Shown: positions 1-9,665, counted from the first letter of the stretch. The stretch: DNA of 35,494 bases from Thorsellia anophelis DSM 18579 (GCF_900111395.1 NZ_FOHV01000029.1:1-35494), one strand, 5' to 3'. Notes: generated by a model not told the origin, from the sequence alone. A program made the numbers and translations.

Positions 1-22
1 AAACAGGAAAAAAAATTTTTCC

Positions 23-52
23 AAAAATCTATTTTTTAAAAAATAGATTTTT
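23..52. terminator. Perfect 30-bp AT-rich palindrome
   Basis: The 30 bases are an exact palindrome: a 9-base arm with a single C, six T, six A, and the mirror arm ending in five T. It would fold as a long stem with U-runs on both sides, as expected of a bidirectional terminator for a gene lying left of the window. The very low G+C makes it a weaker stem than usual, so the terminator call is an inference. Confidence 0.4.
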
Positions 53-310
53 GATGTAACTAGCGAGATGCAGAGCATAAATGCAAAGCTCTCATAATAA
101 ATAATAAGCTAAACTAATTTAACTGAGAATACTTTAGTGAACAGTTTTTTTATGTCTTGTGATGTGACTCTGTCGGTTGTAAAATCAAACTATGTATTTT
201 CAATTAAATGTAATAGGTGAAGTATTGAGTAATCATCATATACATTACTTTGTCACAATTTCCAAAATGCAAAATGTAGCATTTAATTTTATCAACGGAG
301 ATATAGAGAT
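53..310. other. Intergenic region before the lipoprotein gene
   Basis: I see no gene here. Apart from the palindrome at 23-52, the stretch is AT-rich. It ends in a ribosome-binding site (GGAG at 297-300, with AGAG closer to the start) for the lipoprotein gene. No convincing sigma-70 promoter could be chosen by eye. Confidence 0.5.
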
Positions 311-658
311 ATGAAAAGAAATATTTTCACTAGCGCGATTTTACTTAGCGGGGCGTCATTAGTGGGTTGTAGCGATTCTACACCAGAATGTAACAGCGCC
401 GATGCAAAACAACTTGTGATTGAAATTGCACAGGAAGAACTACAAAGAGTTGATCTTTTTAAAGAATTTCAAGGGATGACATTTGAAGTTGAGAGCGTAA
501 GAACACAGTCTCATGATGAAAAAATTGATTTATATAATTGTGCAGCTGACTTAAGTTTGACGTTAAAAGATAATACAAATACTATCCCTATTACTTATAC
601 AGTTCAAAAAACAGAGGATGGAGATGGGACCTTTTACGTGGAAGTTTTTGGACTTTAA
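311..658 (+). CDS. Small putative lipoprotein
   Basis: This 115-residue protein starts with a lysine/arginine-containing n-region and a hydrophobic stretch ending in the lipobox LVGC, with Cys20 as the expected lipidation site. The mature part is about 95 residues. It has two further cysteines (near residues 27 and 77) that could form a disulfide and is rich in acidic residues, with no membrane segment. It should therefore be anchored to an envelope membrane and face the periplasm. The start is supported by GGAG ten bases upstream. No family is recognised and no function can be assigned. It stands alone, 221 bases before sapA, and is probably a separate transcription unit. Confidence 0.75.
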   Translation: MKRNIFTSAILLSGASLVGCSDSTPECNSADAKQLVIEIAQEELQRVDLFKEFQGMTFEVESVRTQSHDEKIDLYNCAADLSLTLKDNTNTIPITYTVQKTEDGDGTFYVEVFGL

Positions 659-879
659 TTAACTTACAATAAGTATATTTAATCTGATAAACAGTTGATC
701 ATAGCTTCAAAAAAATTGATATTACCTGCGATTACTCAATTCTCATTATTTTATATATTAGTATTTAATGATATATTTCATGGGGGCTTATCGGGCATGG
801 TCATTAATCTAAAAGTAATCTAAATAGCAATAATTTACTTCCGTATGTTTATCTATATTGACAATAGGATATATGAATC

Positions 880-2565
880 GTGACTAAGTTTTATGCAATT
901 TTAAGCCGTTTGATGATTTGCTTAATTGGGGTAGCATCTAGCTTAGGCACAGCTAATCAATCAAATGAAAGCATCACTAGCCAAGCTAAAAAGCTAGATC
1001 AAGCCCTTATTAGCAGAATTATTGATAACCGTCTTGTTTACTGTGCTAATGGAGTTTTCCACACATTTAATCCCCAGCAATCAGCTAAAGGAATAGCAAT
1101 TGACATCATTGGACCACAGCTCTATAACAGGTTAATACGCAGTAACGAATCTTTAACTGATTTTCTTCCAGAAATAGCCAAACGCTGGGAAGTATCTGAA
1201 GATAAGCTTTCAGTGACCTTTTATTTAAATGAAGGCATACCGTTTCATACGACACCTTACTTTAAACCATCAAGAACATTGATAGCAGACGACGTGATAT
1301 TTAGTTTTGATAGATTAATTAATTCGAATAACCCTTTTTACCAAAACCATTTCTTTCCTTATTTCCAAGCAATTAATTTAAAAGCCAGAATACGTTCTAT
1401 CGAGAAACTAGATGATTATAGTGTGAGATTTAATTTGTATCATCCAGATCAATCTTTTTTATCTCATCTTGGTAGTTATTATTCACCTATACTTTCTGCT
1501 GAGTATGCACAGCAACTTAAAGCTAATAATTCAATTGACCAATTTGATAAAAAACCAATAGGCACAGGTGCGTTTAAATTAGACAGCTACCTAGTAGATG
1601 AGTATATTCGCTTAATAAGGCATCCATACGCTTGGCAAATTCCTAAACTCAATGATAGGATGTTTGAGCAAGTGATTATTGAATTATCTTCAAGTGGCGT
1701 AGGACGCTTGTCTAAATTGCTTTCAAATGAATGTGATATGCTAGCCTATCCTGCAGCAGCTCAACTTGCAACTATTGATAAGCAGCATAGGCTTAATAGA
1801 TTAGAACGATTGACATTTGGTACTGCTTTTTTATCATTCAATACACAAAAGTACCCTTTAAACGATCCTGCTATCCGTAATGCCGTGGCATTTGCGATAA
1901 ATAATCCAAGATTAATGCAATCTATTTATTTAGATACAGCTGAAACTGCAAGTGCATTTTTGCCATCCTATCACTGGGCTTTTGACCCATCAATACAAAT
2001 CACCCATTACGTCCCTGAACAAAGTAAACACATTTTAAAAGAAAAAGGACTTGAAAATATTTCTCTGACGCTAAGAGTTTCCTCAAATCCAGAACCGTTT
2101 AATCCAAGCCCAATAAAGATGGCAGAGCTTATTCAATCTGATTTAGCAGCAGTGGGAATAGACGTAAAAATTATTGTGCATGATGGCCAATATAGACCAA
2201 GCTATTTTGATACTCATTCAGTTGATTTAGAACTAACTGGCTGGAATGCTCCAAATGCTGATCCAGATACATTTTTACGCCCTGTTTTGAGTTGTGATGC
2301 GATTGGTGCTAGAACTAATCATTCAAATTGGTGCAATCCTGTTTTCGATGGTTACTTAGATAAAGCAAATATGACAGATGATTTTTTATTAAGAAAAGCG
2401 TATTATCAAAAAGCTCAACAATTGCTTGCAAATGAGCTGCCTATATTACCATTAGCATATTCGCGAAATATGTTGGTCTATGATAAATCAATTACAAATA
2501 CTCATAGCTTAACACAAGGTAACTTTAGCTTTATGAAGCTTGAGCGCTATAGAGAAAAAAATTAA
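880..2565 (+). CDS. sapA: SapA, periplasmic substrate-binding protein of the Sap ABC transporter
   Basis: This 561-residue family 5 extracellular solute-binding protein resembles E. coli SapA (about 547 residues) along its length. Examples are the VYCANG/TFNP segment near the N-terminus, the conserved GVGRLSKLL region, the FNTQKYPLNDPAIR stretch, and the C-terminal ELPILPLAYS. Residues 1-25 are a hydrophobic signal peptide. The start is GTG at 880 with AGGA about ten bases upstream; the nearby ATG at 873 runs into a stop at once. SapA delivers ligands to SapBC. The family is linked to antimicrobial-peptide resistance and haem uptake in some pathogens, while E. coli SapBCDF has been reported to export putrescine. 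Which ligand applies here is unknown. It is the first gene of sapABCDF. Confidence 0.93.
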   Translation: MTKFYAILSRLMICLIGVASSLGTANQSNESITSQAKKLDQALISRIIDNRLVYCANGVFHTFNPQQSAKGIAIDIIGPQLYNRLIRSNESLTDFLPEIAKRWEVSEDKLSVTFYLNEGIPFHTTPYFKPSRTLIADDVIFSFDRLINSNNPFYQNHFFPYFQAINLKARIRSIEKLDDYSVRFNLYHPDQSFLSHLGSYYSPILSAEYAQQLKANNSIDQFDKKPIGTGAFKLDSYLVDEYIRLIRHPYAWQIPKLNDRMFEQVIIELSSSGVGRLSKLLSNECDMLAYPAAAQLATIDKQHRLNRLERLTFGTAFLSFNTQKYPLNDPAIRNAVAFAINNPRLMQSIYLDTAETASAFLPSYHWAFDPSIQITHYVPEQSKHILKEKGLENISLTLRVSSNPEPFNPSPIKMAELIQSDLAAVGIDVKIIVHDGQYRPSYFDTHSVDLELTGWNAPNADPDTFLRPVLSCDAIGARTNHSNWCNPVFDGYLDKANMTDDFLLRKAYYQKAQQLLANELPILPLAYSRNMLVYDKSITNTHSLTQGNFSFMKLERYREKN

Positions 2566-2647
2566 GCCATCATCAAATTCTAATTTTGACTAAGTTTGCT
2601 TATCCTGCTCAGATAGAGCTTATATTTAATTAACACAAGATAATGAT

Positions 2648-3613
2648 ATGATTCCATTTTTATTACAAAGAACACTTTTACTATCTGTGACTTTATGCTT
2701 ACTTATCATTATAAGCTTCAGTATTAGTTGGTTACCAAGTGATGCTCCTCTTGAGAGTAAGCCGTTCTTTGATGCATTAAAATATTATTTAACAATGTTA
2801 TCTAGTGGTGATTTAGGCACTTCTTCAGTTAGTGAGCAATCCATTTTAGAACAATTGCTCGAAGTATTTCCCGCCACAATTGAACTTGCCCTTTTGTCTT
2901 TTATCGTTGCATTAGCTTTAGGGATACCACTTGGCGTTTTATCAGGATTATTAGAAGACAGTTTTATTGATAGATTTTTGCGTGTTTTTTCTTTAATAGG
3001 TTTCTCTCTTCCTGTTCTTTGGTTAGGGCTGCTATTGATACTTTTTTTCTCACTAACTTATGAGTCATTACCCCTTTCTGGTCGCTTAGATTGGCGCTAT
3101 GAAATTCCCTATCAAACTGGTTTTTTATTTTTTGATTTATGGCAGATACCTAATCCATTACGGCAAGCTGTTATTGAAGATATGTTCAAACATTTGTTAT
3201 TACCTGTTATCACGCTTACACTTGCACCACTTGCTGAAATCACTTATTTAGTGCGAAATAATTGTATTGAGATTAATAATACCCTGTTTGTGAGAGCGGC
3301 TAAAACAAGACGTATTTCATCATTTGCCCTCATTAGACGACATATATTGCCAAATGCTATCCCCCAATTAATTCCGCGATTTGGTTCACTTTTTTCAAGT
3401 ATGCTAACAATGGCTATTATTACAGAATATGTCTTTACTTGGCCTGGTATAGGTCGCTGGTTAATCAATTCTATACGCCAAGATGATTATGGTTCAATCT
3501 CAGCAGGTGTGCTAGCAATCGGTTTATTTGTAATAATTGTCAATACATTAACAAATATTTTTGCAGTTCTACTTTCCCCTAGTAAAGCAAAGGAGTGGCA
3601 AACGCTTGGATAG
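2648..3613 (+). CDS. sapB: SapB, Sap transporter permease
   Basis: This 321-residue inner-membrane permease has the same length as E. coli SapB. It has an N-terminal transmembrane helix (about residues 6-28), an extracytoplasmic loop, then five more helices. The binding-protein-dependent transport signature lies around residues 215-240 (VRAAKTRRISSFALIRRHILPNA), with the EAA-type loop that contacts the ATPases. The segment EQLLEVFPATIELALL matches the family closely. It lies 82 bases after sapA and overlaps the likely start of sapC by eight bases, so it is cotranscribed. It pairs with SapC to form the membrane channel. Confidence 0.92.
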   Translation: MIPFLLQRTLLLSVTLCLLIIISFSISWLPSDAPLESKPFFDALKYYLTMLSSGDLGTSSVSEQSILEQLLEVFPATIELALLSFIVALALGIPLGVLSGLLEDSFIDRFLRVFSLIGFSLPVLWLGLLLILFFSLTYESLPLSGRLDWRYEIPYQTGFLFFDLWQIPNPLRQAVIEDMFKHLLLPVITLTLAPLAEITYLVRNNCIEINNTLFVRAAKTRRISSFALIRRHILPNAIPQLIPRFGSLFSSMLTMAIITEYVFTWPGIGRWLINSIRQDDYGSISAGVLAIGLFVIIVNTLTNIFAVLLSPSKAKEWQTLG

Positions 3614-4490
3614 TATCTATCACGAAAAAATAACCTATTCTAGATGGCGTAATACATGGCACGCATTTCAAAAAGATTTGCTCTGTAAAGTCGGTGCCTA
3701 TATAGTACTTGGATTGATTATTTTGACCTTTATCGGAGAATTTATCAAACCTTATCCAATTAATGAGCAATTCTTGGATTATACGCTTATGCCACCAATA
3801 TGGGCTCAATCTGCAGACTTGAGATTCGTCTTAGGGACTGATGATCTGGGTCGTGACATTTTAAGTCGCATTATAGCCGGCGTGCCAGCAACTTTTGGAA
3901 GTGGGTTACTTGTTGCACTAATTGTATTTCTAATAGGTATATCTCTAAGCTTATTTATTGCCCTTGGCCATCATGTGCGTGCACTTATAATTAATCATAT
4001 ACTAGATATATTACTTTCAATCCCTTCTTTGCTTTTAGCAATTATTTTAATTGCTTTTATGGAAGCATCATTGCTTAATGCATCGATTGCTGTGGCACTT
4101 GCATTACTCCCACGCTTAACAGTGACATTGTATGGAGCTATCAGTGATGAATTAGACAAAGAATATGTGTCAGTATTACGTTTAGATGGTGCTAACTTAG
4201 CCTTTATCGTGAGAAAAATAATTATACCTAACATTAGCCCATTGTTAGTCAATGAATTTACAAGAACGTTTTCTTTAGCCATATTAGATATTTCTGCGCT
4301 TGGCTTTTTAGATCTTGGTGCTCAGTTGCCCTCTTCTGAATGGGGTACAATGATAGGAAATTCATTGGAATCTATTTTTATTGCGCCTTGGACTGTTATG
4401 TTGCCAGGTTTAGCAATCTTCATAACGGTACTTTCAATTAATTTATTTGGTTTTGGTGTCAGCCGAGCAATTATTAAAGGAGTCAGCTAA
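3606..4490 (+). CDS. sapC: SapC, Sap transporter permease (TTG start)
   Basis: This is the second permease of the Sap importer, with six predicted membrane helices. Conserved segments are [37 protein letters not shown] and the EAA loop [16 protein letters not shown]. The frame is open from 3561, but the N-terminus aligns with E. coli SapC (DSVYSEK) only from the TTG at 3606. That codon is preceded by AAGGAG at 3590-3595 with a ten-base spacer. This gives 294 residues against 296 in E. coli and an eight-base overlap with sapB. Use of TTG may help keep SapC translation coupled to SapB. The stop codon shares its last base with the sapD start. Confidence 0.88.
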   Translation: MDSIYHEKITYSRWRNTWHAFQKDLLCKVGAYIVLGLIILTFIGEFIKPYPINEQFLDYTLMPPIWAQSADLRFVLGTDDLGRDILSRIIAGVPATFGSGLLVALIVFLIGISLSLFIALGHHVRALIINHILDILLSIPSLLLAIILIAFMEASLLNASIAVALALLPRLTVTLYGAISDELDKEYVSVLRLDGANLAFIVRKIIIPNISPLLVNEFTRTFSLAILDISALGFLDLGAQLPSSEWGTMIGNSLESIFIAPWTVMLPGLAIFITVLSINLFGFGVSRAIIKGVS

Positions 4491-5488
4491 TGCCAATTCT
4501 TGATATTCGTAATCTTTCAATTCATTTTGAAGAAACGCGCTCTAATGACGGTAAGCCGATTAAAGCACTTGATAGAGTGAGTTTAACGATTAATCCTGGT
4601 GAAATATTAGGGCTTGTTGGTGAGTCCGGTTCAGGGAAAAGTATCATAGCAAAAGTTATTAGTGGTATGAAAAAAGATGATTGGTGCCTACAAGCTGATA
4701 GATTCAGATTAGCAGACGTTGAGATATTTAAACTTTCTGCTAAAGAGCAGCGCAAATGGGTTTCGGAAAACGTGGGGTTTATTATGCAAGAGCCTCAATC
4801 ATGTTTAGATCCGTCTATGAAAATTGGTAAACAGCTAATGCTAGCGTTGCATAAATCTAGTTTCAAAGGTAAGTGGTGGCAACGTTTTTATTGGCGCAAG
4901 GAGCGAGCAATCCAATTATTACACCGGGTTGGTATCAGAGACCATGTCGATATCATGCGTTCTTACCCTAATGAACTCACAGATGGTGAATGTCAAAAAG
5001 TAATGATTGCAATTGCAATTGCAAATCAACCAAGATTGTTGATTGCTGATGAACCAACGAGTGCTATGGAAGTCACAACTGAGGCTCAAATTTTTAGATT
5101 ATTATCTAGCCTAAACCAAAATAATGATATGGCAATATTATTAATAAGTCATGATTTAAGAATATTAAGTAAATGGGCTGATAGAATTAATGTTCTTTAT
5201 TGCGGTCAGACCGTTGAAAGTGCCGATACTCAGGATTTATTGAAATCACCAAGACATCCTTATACGGATGCATTAATCCATTCTATTCCTGACTTTAGTC
5301 GTCAAGTCGAGCACAAAAGTCGATTAGATACGCTTCCTGGTGCAATTCCTGCTCTTGAGCATCTCCCTGTAGGATGTCGTTTAGGTCCTAGATGTATTTA
5401 CGCGCAAAGGGAGTGTATTGAAAGGCCTCTTTTGATTAAAGACCGAAATCATGCTGTTGCATGTCATTTTCCTTTAAATGAGCATTAA
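4490..5488 (+). CDS. sapD: SapD, ATPase subunit of the Sap transporter
   Basis: This 332-residue ABC ATPase has about the same length as E. coli SapD (330). Walker A is GESGSGKS (residues 44-51), the Q-loop follows in [15 protein letters not shown], and Walker B is [12 protein letters not shown]. The signature motif reads LTDGE rather than LSGGQ; E. coli SapD has LTEGE, so this is a subfamily trait and not damage. An oligopeptide-transporter C-terminal domain with a cysteine-rich segment ([15 protein letters not shown]) follows. It works with SapF as the ATPase pair under SapBC. In E. coli, SapD also stimulates Trk potassium uptake in an ATP-dependent way. It overlaps sapC by one base. Confidence 0.93.
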   Translation: MPILDIRNLSIHFEETRSNDGKPIKALDRVSLTINPGEILGLVGESGSGKSIIAKVISGMKKDDWCLQADRFRLADVEIFKLSAKEQRKWVSENVGFIMQEPQSCLDPSMKIGKQLMLALHKSSFKGKWWQRFYWRKERAIQLLHRVGIRDHVDIMRSYPNELTDGECQKVMIAIAIANQPRLLIADEPTSAMEVTTEAQIFRLLSSLNQNNDMAILLISHDLRILSKWADRINVLYCGQTVESADTQDLLKSPRHPYTDALIHSIPDFSRQVEHKSRLDTLPGAIPALEHLPVGCRLGPRCIYAQRECIERPLLIKDRNHAVACHFPLNEH

Positions 5489-5508
5489 CGCACTACTAGG
5501 CTATAATT

Positions 5509-6279
5509 ATGATGAATGATATTTTATTGACAGTTAACGCAATAGAGAAAATTTTCACTTTCAAAACAGGCTTAGGACGTACTGAAACACTTCACGCAGT
5601 AAAGCCCTCTTCTTTTACAGTTAAAGCAAAACAAACTCTCGCTATAATTGGTCCTAATGGATCGGGGAAATCAACTTTAGCAAAAATGCTTGTTGGTATG
5701 CTTGAGCCTACTGCTGGTGAGATAACGATTGGTAATCAAGTATTAGTGCATGGTGATTATTCAATTCGCTCTCAAATGATTAGGATGATTTTCCAAGACC
5801 CTGCCGCTTCATTAAATCCCCAGCAGCGAGTTGGTGAAATATTAGATATGACCTTGGAGCTTAATTCTCAATGGGATAAAGCCAAGAGAATTGAGCTTAT
5901 ACATAAAACACTTAAGCAAGTAGGATTATTAGTTGAACATGCAGAATATTACCCATATATGCTTGCTGCAGGACAAAAACAACGTGTTGCCATGGCGAGG
6001 GCTATTATATTACAGCCTTTGATTATCATAGCTGATGAACCTTTAGCTGCACTTGATATGCCAATTAGGGCGCAAATGATCAACTTGATGCTTGAATTAC
6101 AAGAAAAAGAAGATATTACATTTATTTATGTTACACAAGACATTGAAATAATGAAACATATAAGCGATTTTGTTATTGTAATGCATGAAGGTGAAATTAT
6201 TGAGTCAGGTGAAGTGACTGAAATTGTGAATAATCCCAAACATCAGGTAACAAAACAATTGCTTAACTCCAGAATATAA
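5509..6279 (+). CDS. sapF: SapF, ATPase subunit of the Sap transporter
   Basis: This 256-residue ABC ATPase is slightly shorter than E. coli SapF (268). Walker A is GPNGSGKST, the Q-loop is in MIFQDPAASLNPQQRVG, and Walker B is IIIADEPLAALD. The signature AAGQKQR replaces the usual LSGGQ; E. coli SapF has APGQKQR, so the deviation is a subfamily feature. Unlike SapD it lacks the cysteine-rich oligopeptide C-terminal domain. It starts 20 bases after sapD and ends the operon. It forms the second nucleotide-binding half of the transporter. Confidence 0.92.
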   Translation: MMNDILLTVNAIEKIFTFKTGLGRTETLHAVKPSSFTVKAKQTLAIIGPNGSGKSTLAKMLVGMLEPTAGEITIGNQVLVHGDYSIRSQMIRMIFQDPAASLNPQQRVGEILDMTLELNSQWDKAKRIELIHKTLKQVGLLVEHAEYYPYMLAAGQKQRVAMARAIILQPLIIIADEPLAALDMPIRAQMINLMLELQEKEDITFIYVTQDIEIMKHISDFVIVMHEGEIIESGEVTEIVNNPKHQVTKQLLNSRI

Positions 6280-6401
6280 GCAGTGAGTTTATCTAAATGC
6301 TCTATTTATTGTTTAATCAAAATATCATATATGCTTGTTTTGTATGTATTAACGATTATTAATTGCTGATTTTTTATTTAATCGAAATGTTTTTTTAGTA
6401 T

Positions 6402-6438
6402 ATCCTTGTTTAATCTATGAATAGTTTTAAATAAGGAT
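6402..6438. terminator. Inverted repeat downstream of sapF
   Basis: Arms at 6402-6413 and 6427-6438 are complementary over 12 bases with one G-U wobble, around a 13-base loop. It lies about 120 bases after the sapF stop. There is no clean U-run directly after it, so a terminator or mRNA-stabilising stem is only an inference. Confidence 0.35.
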
Positions 6439-6704
6439 TAATCGAACAAAATTAATTTAAAAAAGTGTTAGTTATGTTAAGCTTATTTACTTAAATAGGT
6501 TTTCTGATTGCTTATAAATCAAATAATTAATCGCTGTCTAGGGGGTAAAATAAATGAGAGAAGCATAAATCAGAATTATAAGAAAGGGATGTAAAATGGG
6601 GGGCTTTTAAAGTACTTGAAATTTTAATGTTTTGATTTATATGGTGTTAGATGAAATCTTAATGTCATTCTATCTAATAAATTAAGTAATTAGTTTAGAA
6701 ATTA

Positions 6705-6735
6705 GGGCTGATGTTACTAAATAACTAAGCAGCCC
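6705..6735 (-). terminator. Hairpin after terE
   Basis: GGGCTG at 6705-6710 pairs with CAGCCC at 6730-6735, with extra A-T pairing inside the loop. On the minus strand it begins 17 bases after the terE stop and is followed by a U-rich tail. This fits the end of the terZABCDE transcript. Confidence 0.55.
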
Positions 6736-6751
6736 CAAATTTTATATAAAG

Positions 6752-7327
6752 CTAGACGTTAACACCATGTTGTTTTGCTAAAGCTGCTAAACCACCACTA
6801 AAACCTTGGCCTATAGCTTTAAACTTCCATTCATCATTATGACGATATAACTCGCCAAAAATCATTGCAGTTTCAGTAGATGCATCTTCTGATAAATCAA
6901 AACGAGCAATTTCAACATTGCCGTCAGCATTAACAACGCGAATATATGCGTTGCTAACCATACCAAAATTTTGGTTTCTTGTTTCAGCTTCATGGATAGT
7001 CACTGAGAAGACAAGTTTTTTGATATCTGCAGGAATTTTATCGAAGTGAACTTTAACTTGCTCATCATCACCGTCACCCTCACCAGTCAAGTTATCTCCT
7101 TGATGTTCAACACTACCACATGGGCTTGTTTTTTGGTTAAAGAAAATGAAACCTTGATCTGATAAAACTTTACCATTTTCTCCTACCATAAAAACAGACG
7201 CATCTAAGTCAAAAGCGCTTCCATCAGTTACACGCGCATCCCAACCTAAGCCAGCTAATGCAGTTTTCATTGAAGGAGCTTCTTTTGTTAATGAAACATT
7301 ACCACCTTTAGTTAATGAAACAGCCAT
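6752..7327 (-). CDS. terE: TerE, TerD-family stress protein
   Basis: This 191-residue cytoplasmic protein is a single TerD domain with the same length as enterobacterial TerE. The conserved segments are [20 protein letters not shown] near residue 28, then [15 protein letters not shown] near 74-88, then [32 protein letters not shown] and [17 protein letters not shown]. The acidic [11 protein letters not shown] loop is the family's calcium-binding site. The C-terminus [11 protein letters not shown] separates it from TerD, which has CKQFGINVG. It is the last gene of terZABCDE, about 100 bases after terD. TerD proteins support tellurite tolerance, phage exclusion and stress survival; the biochemical mechanism is not established. 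Confidence 0.93.
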   Translation of the reverse strand: MAVSLTKGGNVSLTKEAPSMKTALAGLGWDARVTDGSAFDLDASVFMVGENGKVLSDQGFIFFNQKTSPCGSVEHQGDNLTGEGDGDDEQVKVHFDKIPADIKKLVFSVTIHEAETRNQNFGMVSNAYIRVVNADGNVEIARFDLSEDASTETAMIFGELYRHNDEWKFKAIGQGFSGGLAALAKQHGVNV

Positions 7328-7365
7328 AATATCCTCTTTATTTTAATGATACAGCTTTAGTTATA

Positions 7366-7381
7366 ATGGGAGTCAACCCAT
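7366..7381 (-). other. Small hairpin between terD and terE
   Basis: ATGGG at 7366-7370 and CCCAT at 7377-7381 form a five-base stem with a six-base loop in the terD-terE gap. It is one of several stems in the gaps of this operon. No function is shown. Confidence 0.3.
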
Positions 7382-7425
7382 ATATTAAATGCACAAAACA
7401 ATGTACAAATATCCACTTTAAAAAA

Positions 7426-8004
7426 TTAACCTACATTAATCCCAAATTGTTTGCACATTGCTGCAAGACCACCTTGATAACCTTGACCAACCGCTCTGAA
7501 CTTCCATTCACCATTATGACGATAAAGTTCACCAAAAATCATAGCAGTCTCAGTCGAAGCATCTTCAGTTAAGTCAAATCGGGCAATTTCAACATTACTA
7601 TCTTCATTAACAACACGCATAAATGCATTACTAACCATACCAAAGTTCTGGCGACGTGCTTCAGCATCATGAATTGTTACTGTAATTGCGACTTTAGTAA
7701 CTTCTGAAGGTACATTATCAAAAGTAATTATCAACGATTCATCATCTCCGTCACCATCACCAGTGCGATTGTCACCAGTATGTTCTACAGAACCATCTGT
7801 TGATTTTAAATTATTGTAGAATATAAAATCACTATCAGCACGGACTTTACCTGAATCAGTTAATAAAAATGCAGAACCATCTAAGTCAAAATCAACACCA
7901 TCAGTTTCACGAACGTCCCAACCTAAACCAATACGGACACGTTTAAGACTTGGATCTGATTTACTTAATGATACATTACCACCTTTAGACAAAGATACAC
8001 TCAT
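7426..8004 (-). CDS. terD: TerD, calcium-binding stress protein
   Basis: This 192-residue single TerD domain has the length of enterobacterial TerD. It shows [48 protein letters not shown] and [15 protein letters not shown] in family order, ending in CKQFGINVG. Aspartates in the first and third of these segments form the calcium sites known for Klebsiella TerD. It is a close paralogue of the adjacent terE and arose by duplication within the family. A good Shine-Dalgarno (AAAGGAG) precedes the ATG. A strong hairpin lies in the 68-base gap from terC. Soluble TerD is thought to join TerC/TerB membrane complexes and link calcium to stress signalling. Confidence 0.94.
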   Translation of the reverse strand: MSVSLSKGGNVSLSKSDPSLKRVRIGLGWDVRETDGVDFDLDGSAFLLTDSGKVRADSDFIFYNNLKSTDGSVEHTGDNRTGDGDGDDESLIITFDNVPSEVTKVAITVTIHDAEARRQNFGMVSNAFMRVVNEDSNVEIARFDLTEDASTETAMIFGELYRHNGEWKFRAVGQGYQGGLAAMCKQFGINVG

Positions 8005-8044
8005 TATAAACTCCTTTTATAGGTTATGAAATCGAATATCGACA

Positions 8045-8066
8045 ACCCTAGATGATATTCTAGGGT
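8045..8066 (-). other. Intercistronic hairpin between terC and terD
   Basis: ACCCTAGA (8045-8052) pairs with TCTAGGGT (8059-8066) around a six-base loop, six bases after the terC stop. On the plus strand the stem continues into TAGGGTAATGGT (8061-8072). The same 12 bases occur at 20415-20426 in another intercistronic hairpin of the same orientation. It could be a processing or stability element or an attenuator. No U-run follows, so a full terminator is unlikely. Confidence 0.5.
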
Positions 8067-8072
8067 AATGGT

Positions 8073-9161
8073 TTAATTTGATTTTGTTTCATCTTCTGCT
8101 TTTTCAGGAAACATGACACTCGCAATAATACCAATTGCTAATACAACTAGTACAACAATTAGACTAACTGTAGCTGAAATCCCATAACCATGATGGAAAA
8201 GATGATCTGTTGCATTTAAACCTAGTTTAAATGCAATAAAAAATAACAATACAATAACAGCTTTTTCAAGATGGGCTAAGAAACCTTTTAATGCTTCTAA
8301 TACGAAATAGAGTGTCCTTAGACCTAAAATGGCAAACATCATTGCACTATAGACGATAATTGGCTCACGACTCACCGCAATAACTGCTGGCACGGAATCA
8401 AATGCAAACATTACATCGGATAATTCAACGACTGCTAAACAAAGTAACAATGGTGTTGCATACCATGTCGCTTTTTGTACGCGCCCTATTGTAATTTCAG
8501 CATTTTCAGGTTTAGCTAACTCAACATCTACTTCACTTTGACGCATGAAGAATTTATTGCCATAAATCTTTGGCCATACTGGAAAGAATTTTTTGACCAT
8601 TCTATAAGCTAAATGTTGAGAGTAATCTTCGATTTCATCATCATCATCGCCACTTTTAAGCATCATAACTGCAGTCCAGCCTACTATAATTGCAAAAAGC
8701 ACCTCTACCCATGGCCCTAAAGCAAGTAAACCTGTCCCTATCGCAACAAAAATACCTCTAAATACTATCGCACCTATAATTCCCCAGTAAAGAACTCTAT
8801 GTCTTACACCTTCAGGTACTGCAAACCATGAAAAGATTGCCATTATCACAAATAAATTATCCACAGATAACACTTTTTCAAGCGCATACCCTGTAAGGTA
8901 TAAACTAGACATCTCTTTACCTGATATCAATACATTTCCGTTTTCATCTACTTTTTCACCAAAGAAATAAAGGTAGACTGCAAACACTAAGGCAATACCT
9001 ATCCAAAATATAGACCAAGCGATAGCACTTTTTAAAGAGATTGGCTTGTCATCTCTATGCATGAAAAGATCGATACAAATTGCGCCAACTGCTAATACAA
9101 CAAAAACTAAAGTAGTTTGAATCTGTGAATTATTTAGAAGGCTTTCAAAAAAAGCGGTCAT
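8073..9161 (-). CDS. terC: TerC, integral membrane protein of the Ter system
   Basis: This 362-residue TerC-family protein has about nine membrane helices; E. coli TerC is near 346. The diagnostic segments are LEKVLSVDNLFVIMAIFSWF and VELSDVMFAFDSVPAVIAVS, whose in-membrane acidic residues are conserved in the family and suggest metal-ion transport or sensing. A cytoplasmic loop holds an acidic patch (GDDDDEIED) followed by a basic stretch. AAGGA precedes the ATG at a normal distance. It sits between terB and terD, 21 bases after terB. TerC is the membrane anchor of the complex and interacts with TerB. Related family members are linked to manganese export, but the substrate of the Ter-operon type is unproven. 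Confidence 0.94.
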   Translation of the reverse strand: MTAFFESLLNNSQIQTTLVFVVLAVGAICIDLFMHRDDKPISLKSAIAWSIFWIGIALVFAVYLYFFGEKVDENGNVLISGKEMSSLYLTGYALEKVLSVDNLFVIMAIFSWFAVPEGVRHRVLYWGIIGAIVFRGIFVAIGTGLLALGPWVEVLFAIIVGWTAVMMLKSGDDDDEIEDYSQHLAYRMVKKFFPVWPKIYGNKFFMRQSEVDVELAKPENAEITIGRVQKATWYATPLLLCLAVVELSDVMFAFDSVPAVIAVSREPIIVYSAMMFAILGLRTLYFVLEALKGFLAHLEKAVIVLLFFIAFKLGLNATDHLFHHGYGISATVSLIVVLVVLAIGIIASVMFPEKAEDETKSN

Positions 9162-9182
9162 ACTATTTTATCCTTTGAGAAA

Positions 9183-9638
9183 TTATAACTGAAATGATGC
9201 AGGATCTAAATTCAAAGCGACACAAATTTCTTTAGCCATCGCTTGTTCTTTTGAATCAAAATCACCATCACTTTTAGCAACAGCAATCCCAACACGAAGT
9301 GCTAATTGAGCAGCTTCTGGTTGATCTCTAAGGGCCATAAGGTATTTAAATGCCTCACCTTTTCCTATTTCAATATCAAACTCGAAATTACTTGCAAGTT
9401 TGTTAAAAAAAGTAATAACTTCTTCAGTTTTAAATACTTTTAATTCCGGAGAGTTTTGAATGAATTGAACCATTTTTTGTTTCTCTTCACTACTTGCACC
9501 GTTAGAAGCCATGCTAATACTTGCGCAGACTGCAATTGTACCTTCCATGAATTTTTTGTTTTTAAAACGAGAAACTTGATTTGTTAACTCATCTCTAGTA
9601 GAACTTACAGCATTTTTTAATTTATCAAAAAAAGACAT
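9183..9638 (-). CDS. terB: TerB, cytoplasmic metal-binding partner of TerC
   Basis: This is a 151-residue all-helical TerB-domain protein, the same length as E. coli TerB. The frame is open up to 9686, but the family starts at MSFFDK, whose ATG (9638) has GGAG five bases upstream; the 16 extra residues of the longer frame are unlike any TerB. Conserved segments include KKFMEGTIAVCA, GASSEEKQKM, FEFDIEIGKGEAFKYL, DQPEAAQLALRVGIAVAKSDGDFD and a final LDPASFQL. The acidic SDGDFD and SSEEK sites match the family's metal-binding positions. TerB bridges membrane TerC to soluble partners. Confidence 0.94.
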   Translation of the reverse strand: MSFFDKLKNAVSSTRDELTNQVSRFKNKKFMEGTIAVCASISMASNGASSEEKQKMVQFIQNSPELKVFKTEEVITFFNKLASNFEFDIEIGKGEAFKYLMALRDQPEAAQLALRVGIAVAKSDGDFDSKEQAMAKEICVALNLDPASFQL

Positions 9639-9665
9639 TTTAACTCCATAATTGTATTGTAAAAG

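Larger units (their letters stand above)
6280..6751. other. Intergenic region between convergent sapF and terE
   Basis: I see no credible gene in these 472 bases. Two inverted repeats stand out. The first is a 12-base-arm repeat at 6402-6413/6427-6438 with one G-T wobble, which may end the sap transcript. The second is the terE-side hairpin at 6705-6735, listed separately. The rest is AT-rich sequence with scattered stops. Confidence 0.5.

Noticed and set aside
3244-3468. Minus-strand open frame within sapB
   Set aside because: It is antisense to a conserved permease; no ribosome-binding site or family match.
3995-4282. Minus-strand open frame within sapC
   Set aside because: It is a shadow of the conserved permease frame.
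4522-4755. Minus-strand open frame within sapD
   Set aside because: It is antisense to the Walker A region of SapD, with no independent support.
7366-7572. Plus-strand open frame across the terD-terE gap and terD
   Set aside because: It is antisense to conserved TerD sequence; composition is not protein-like.
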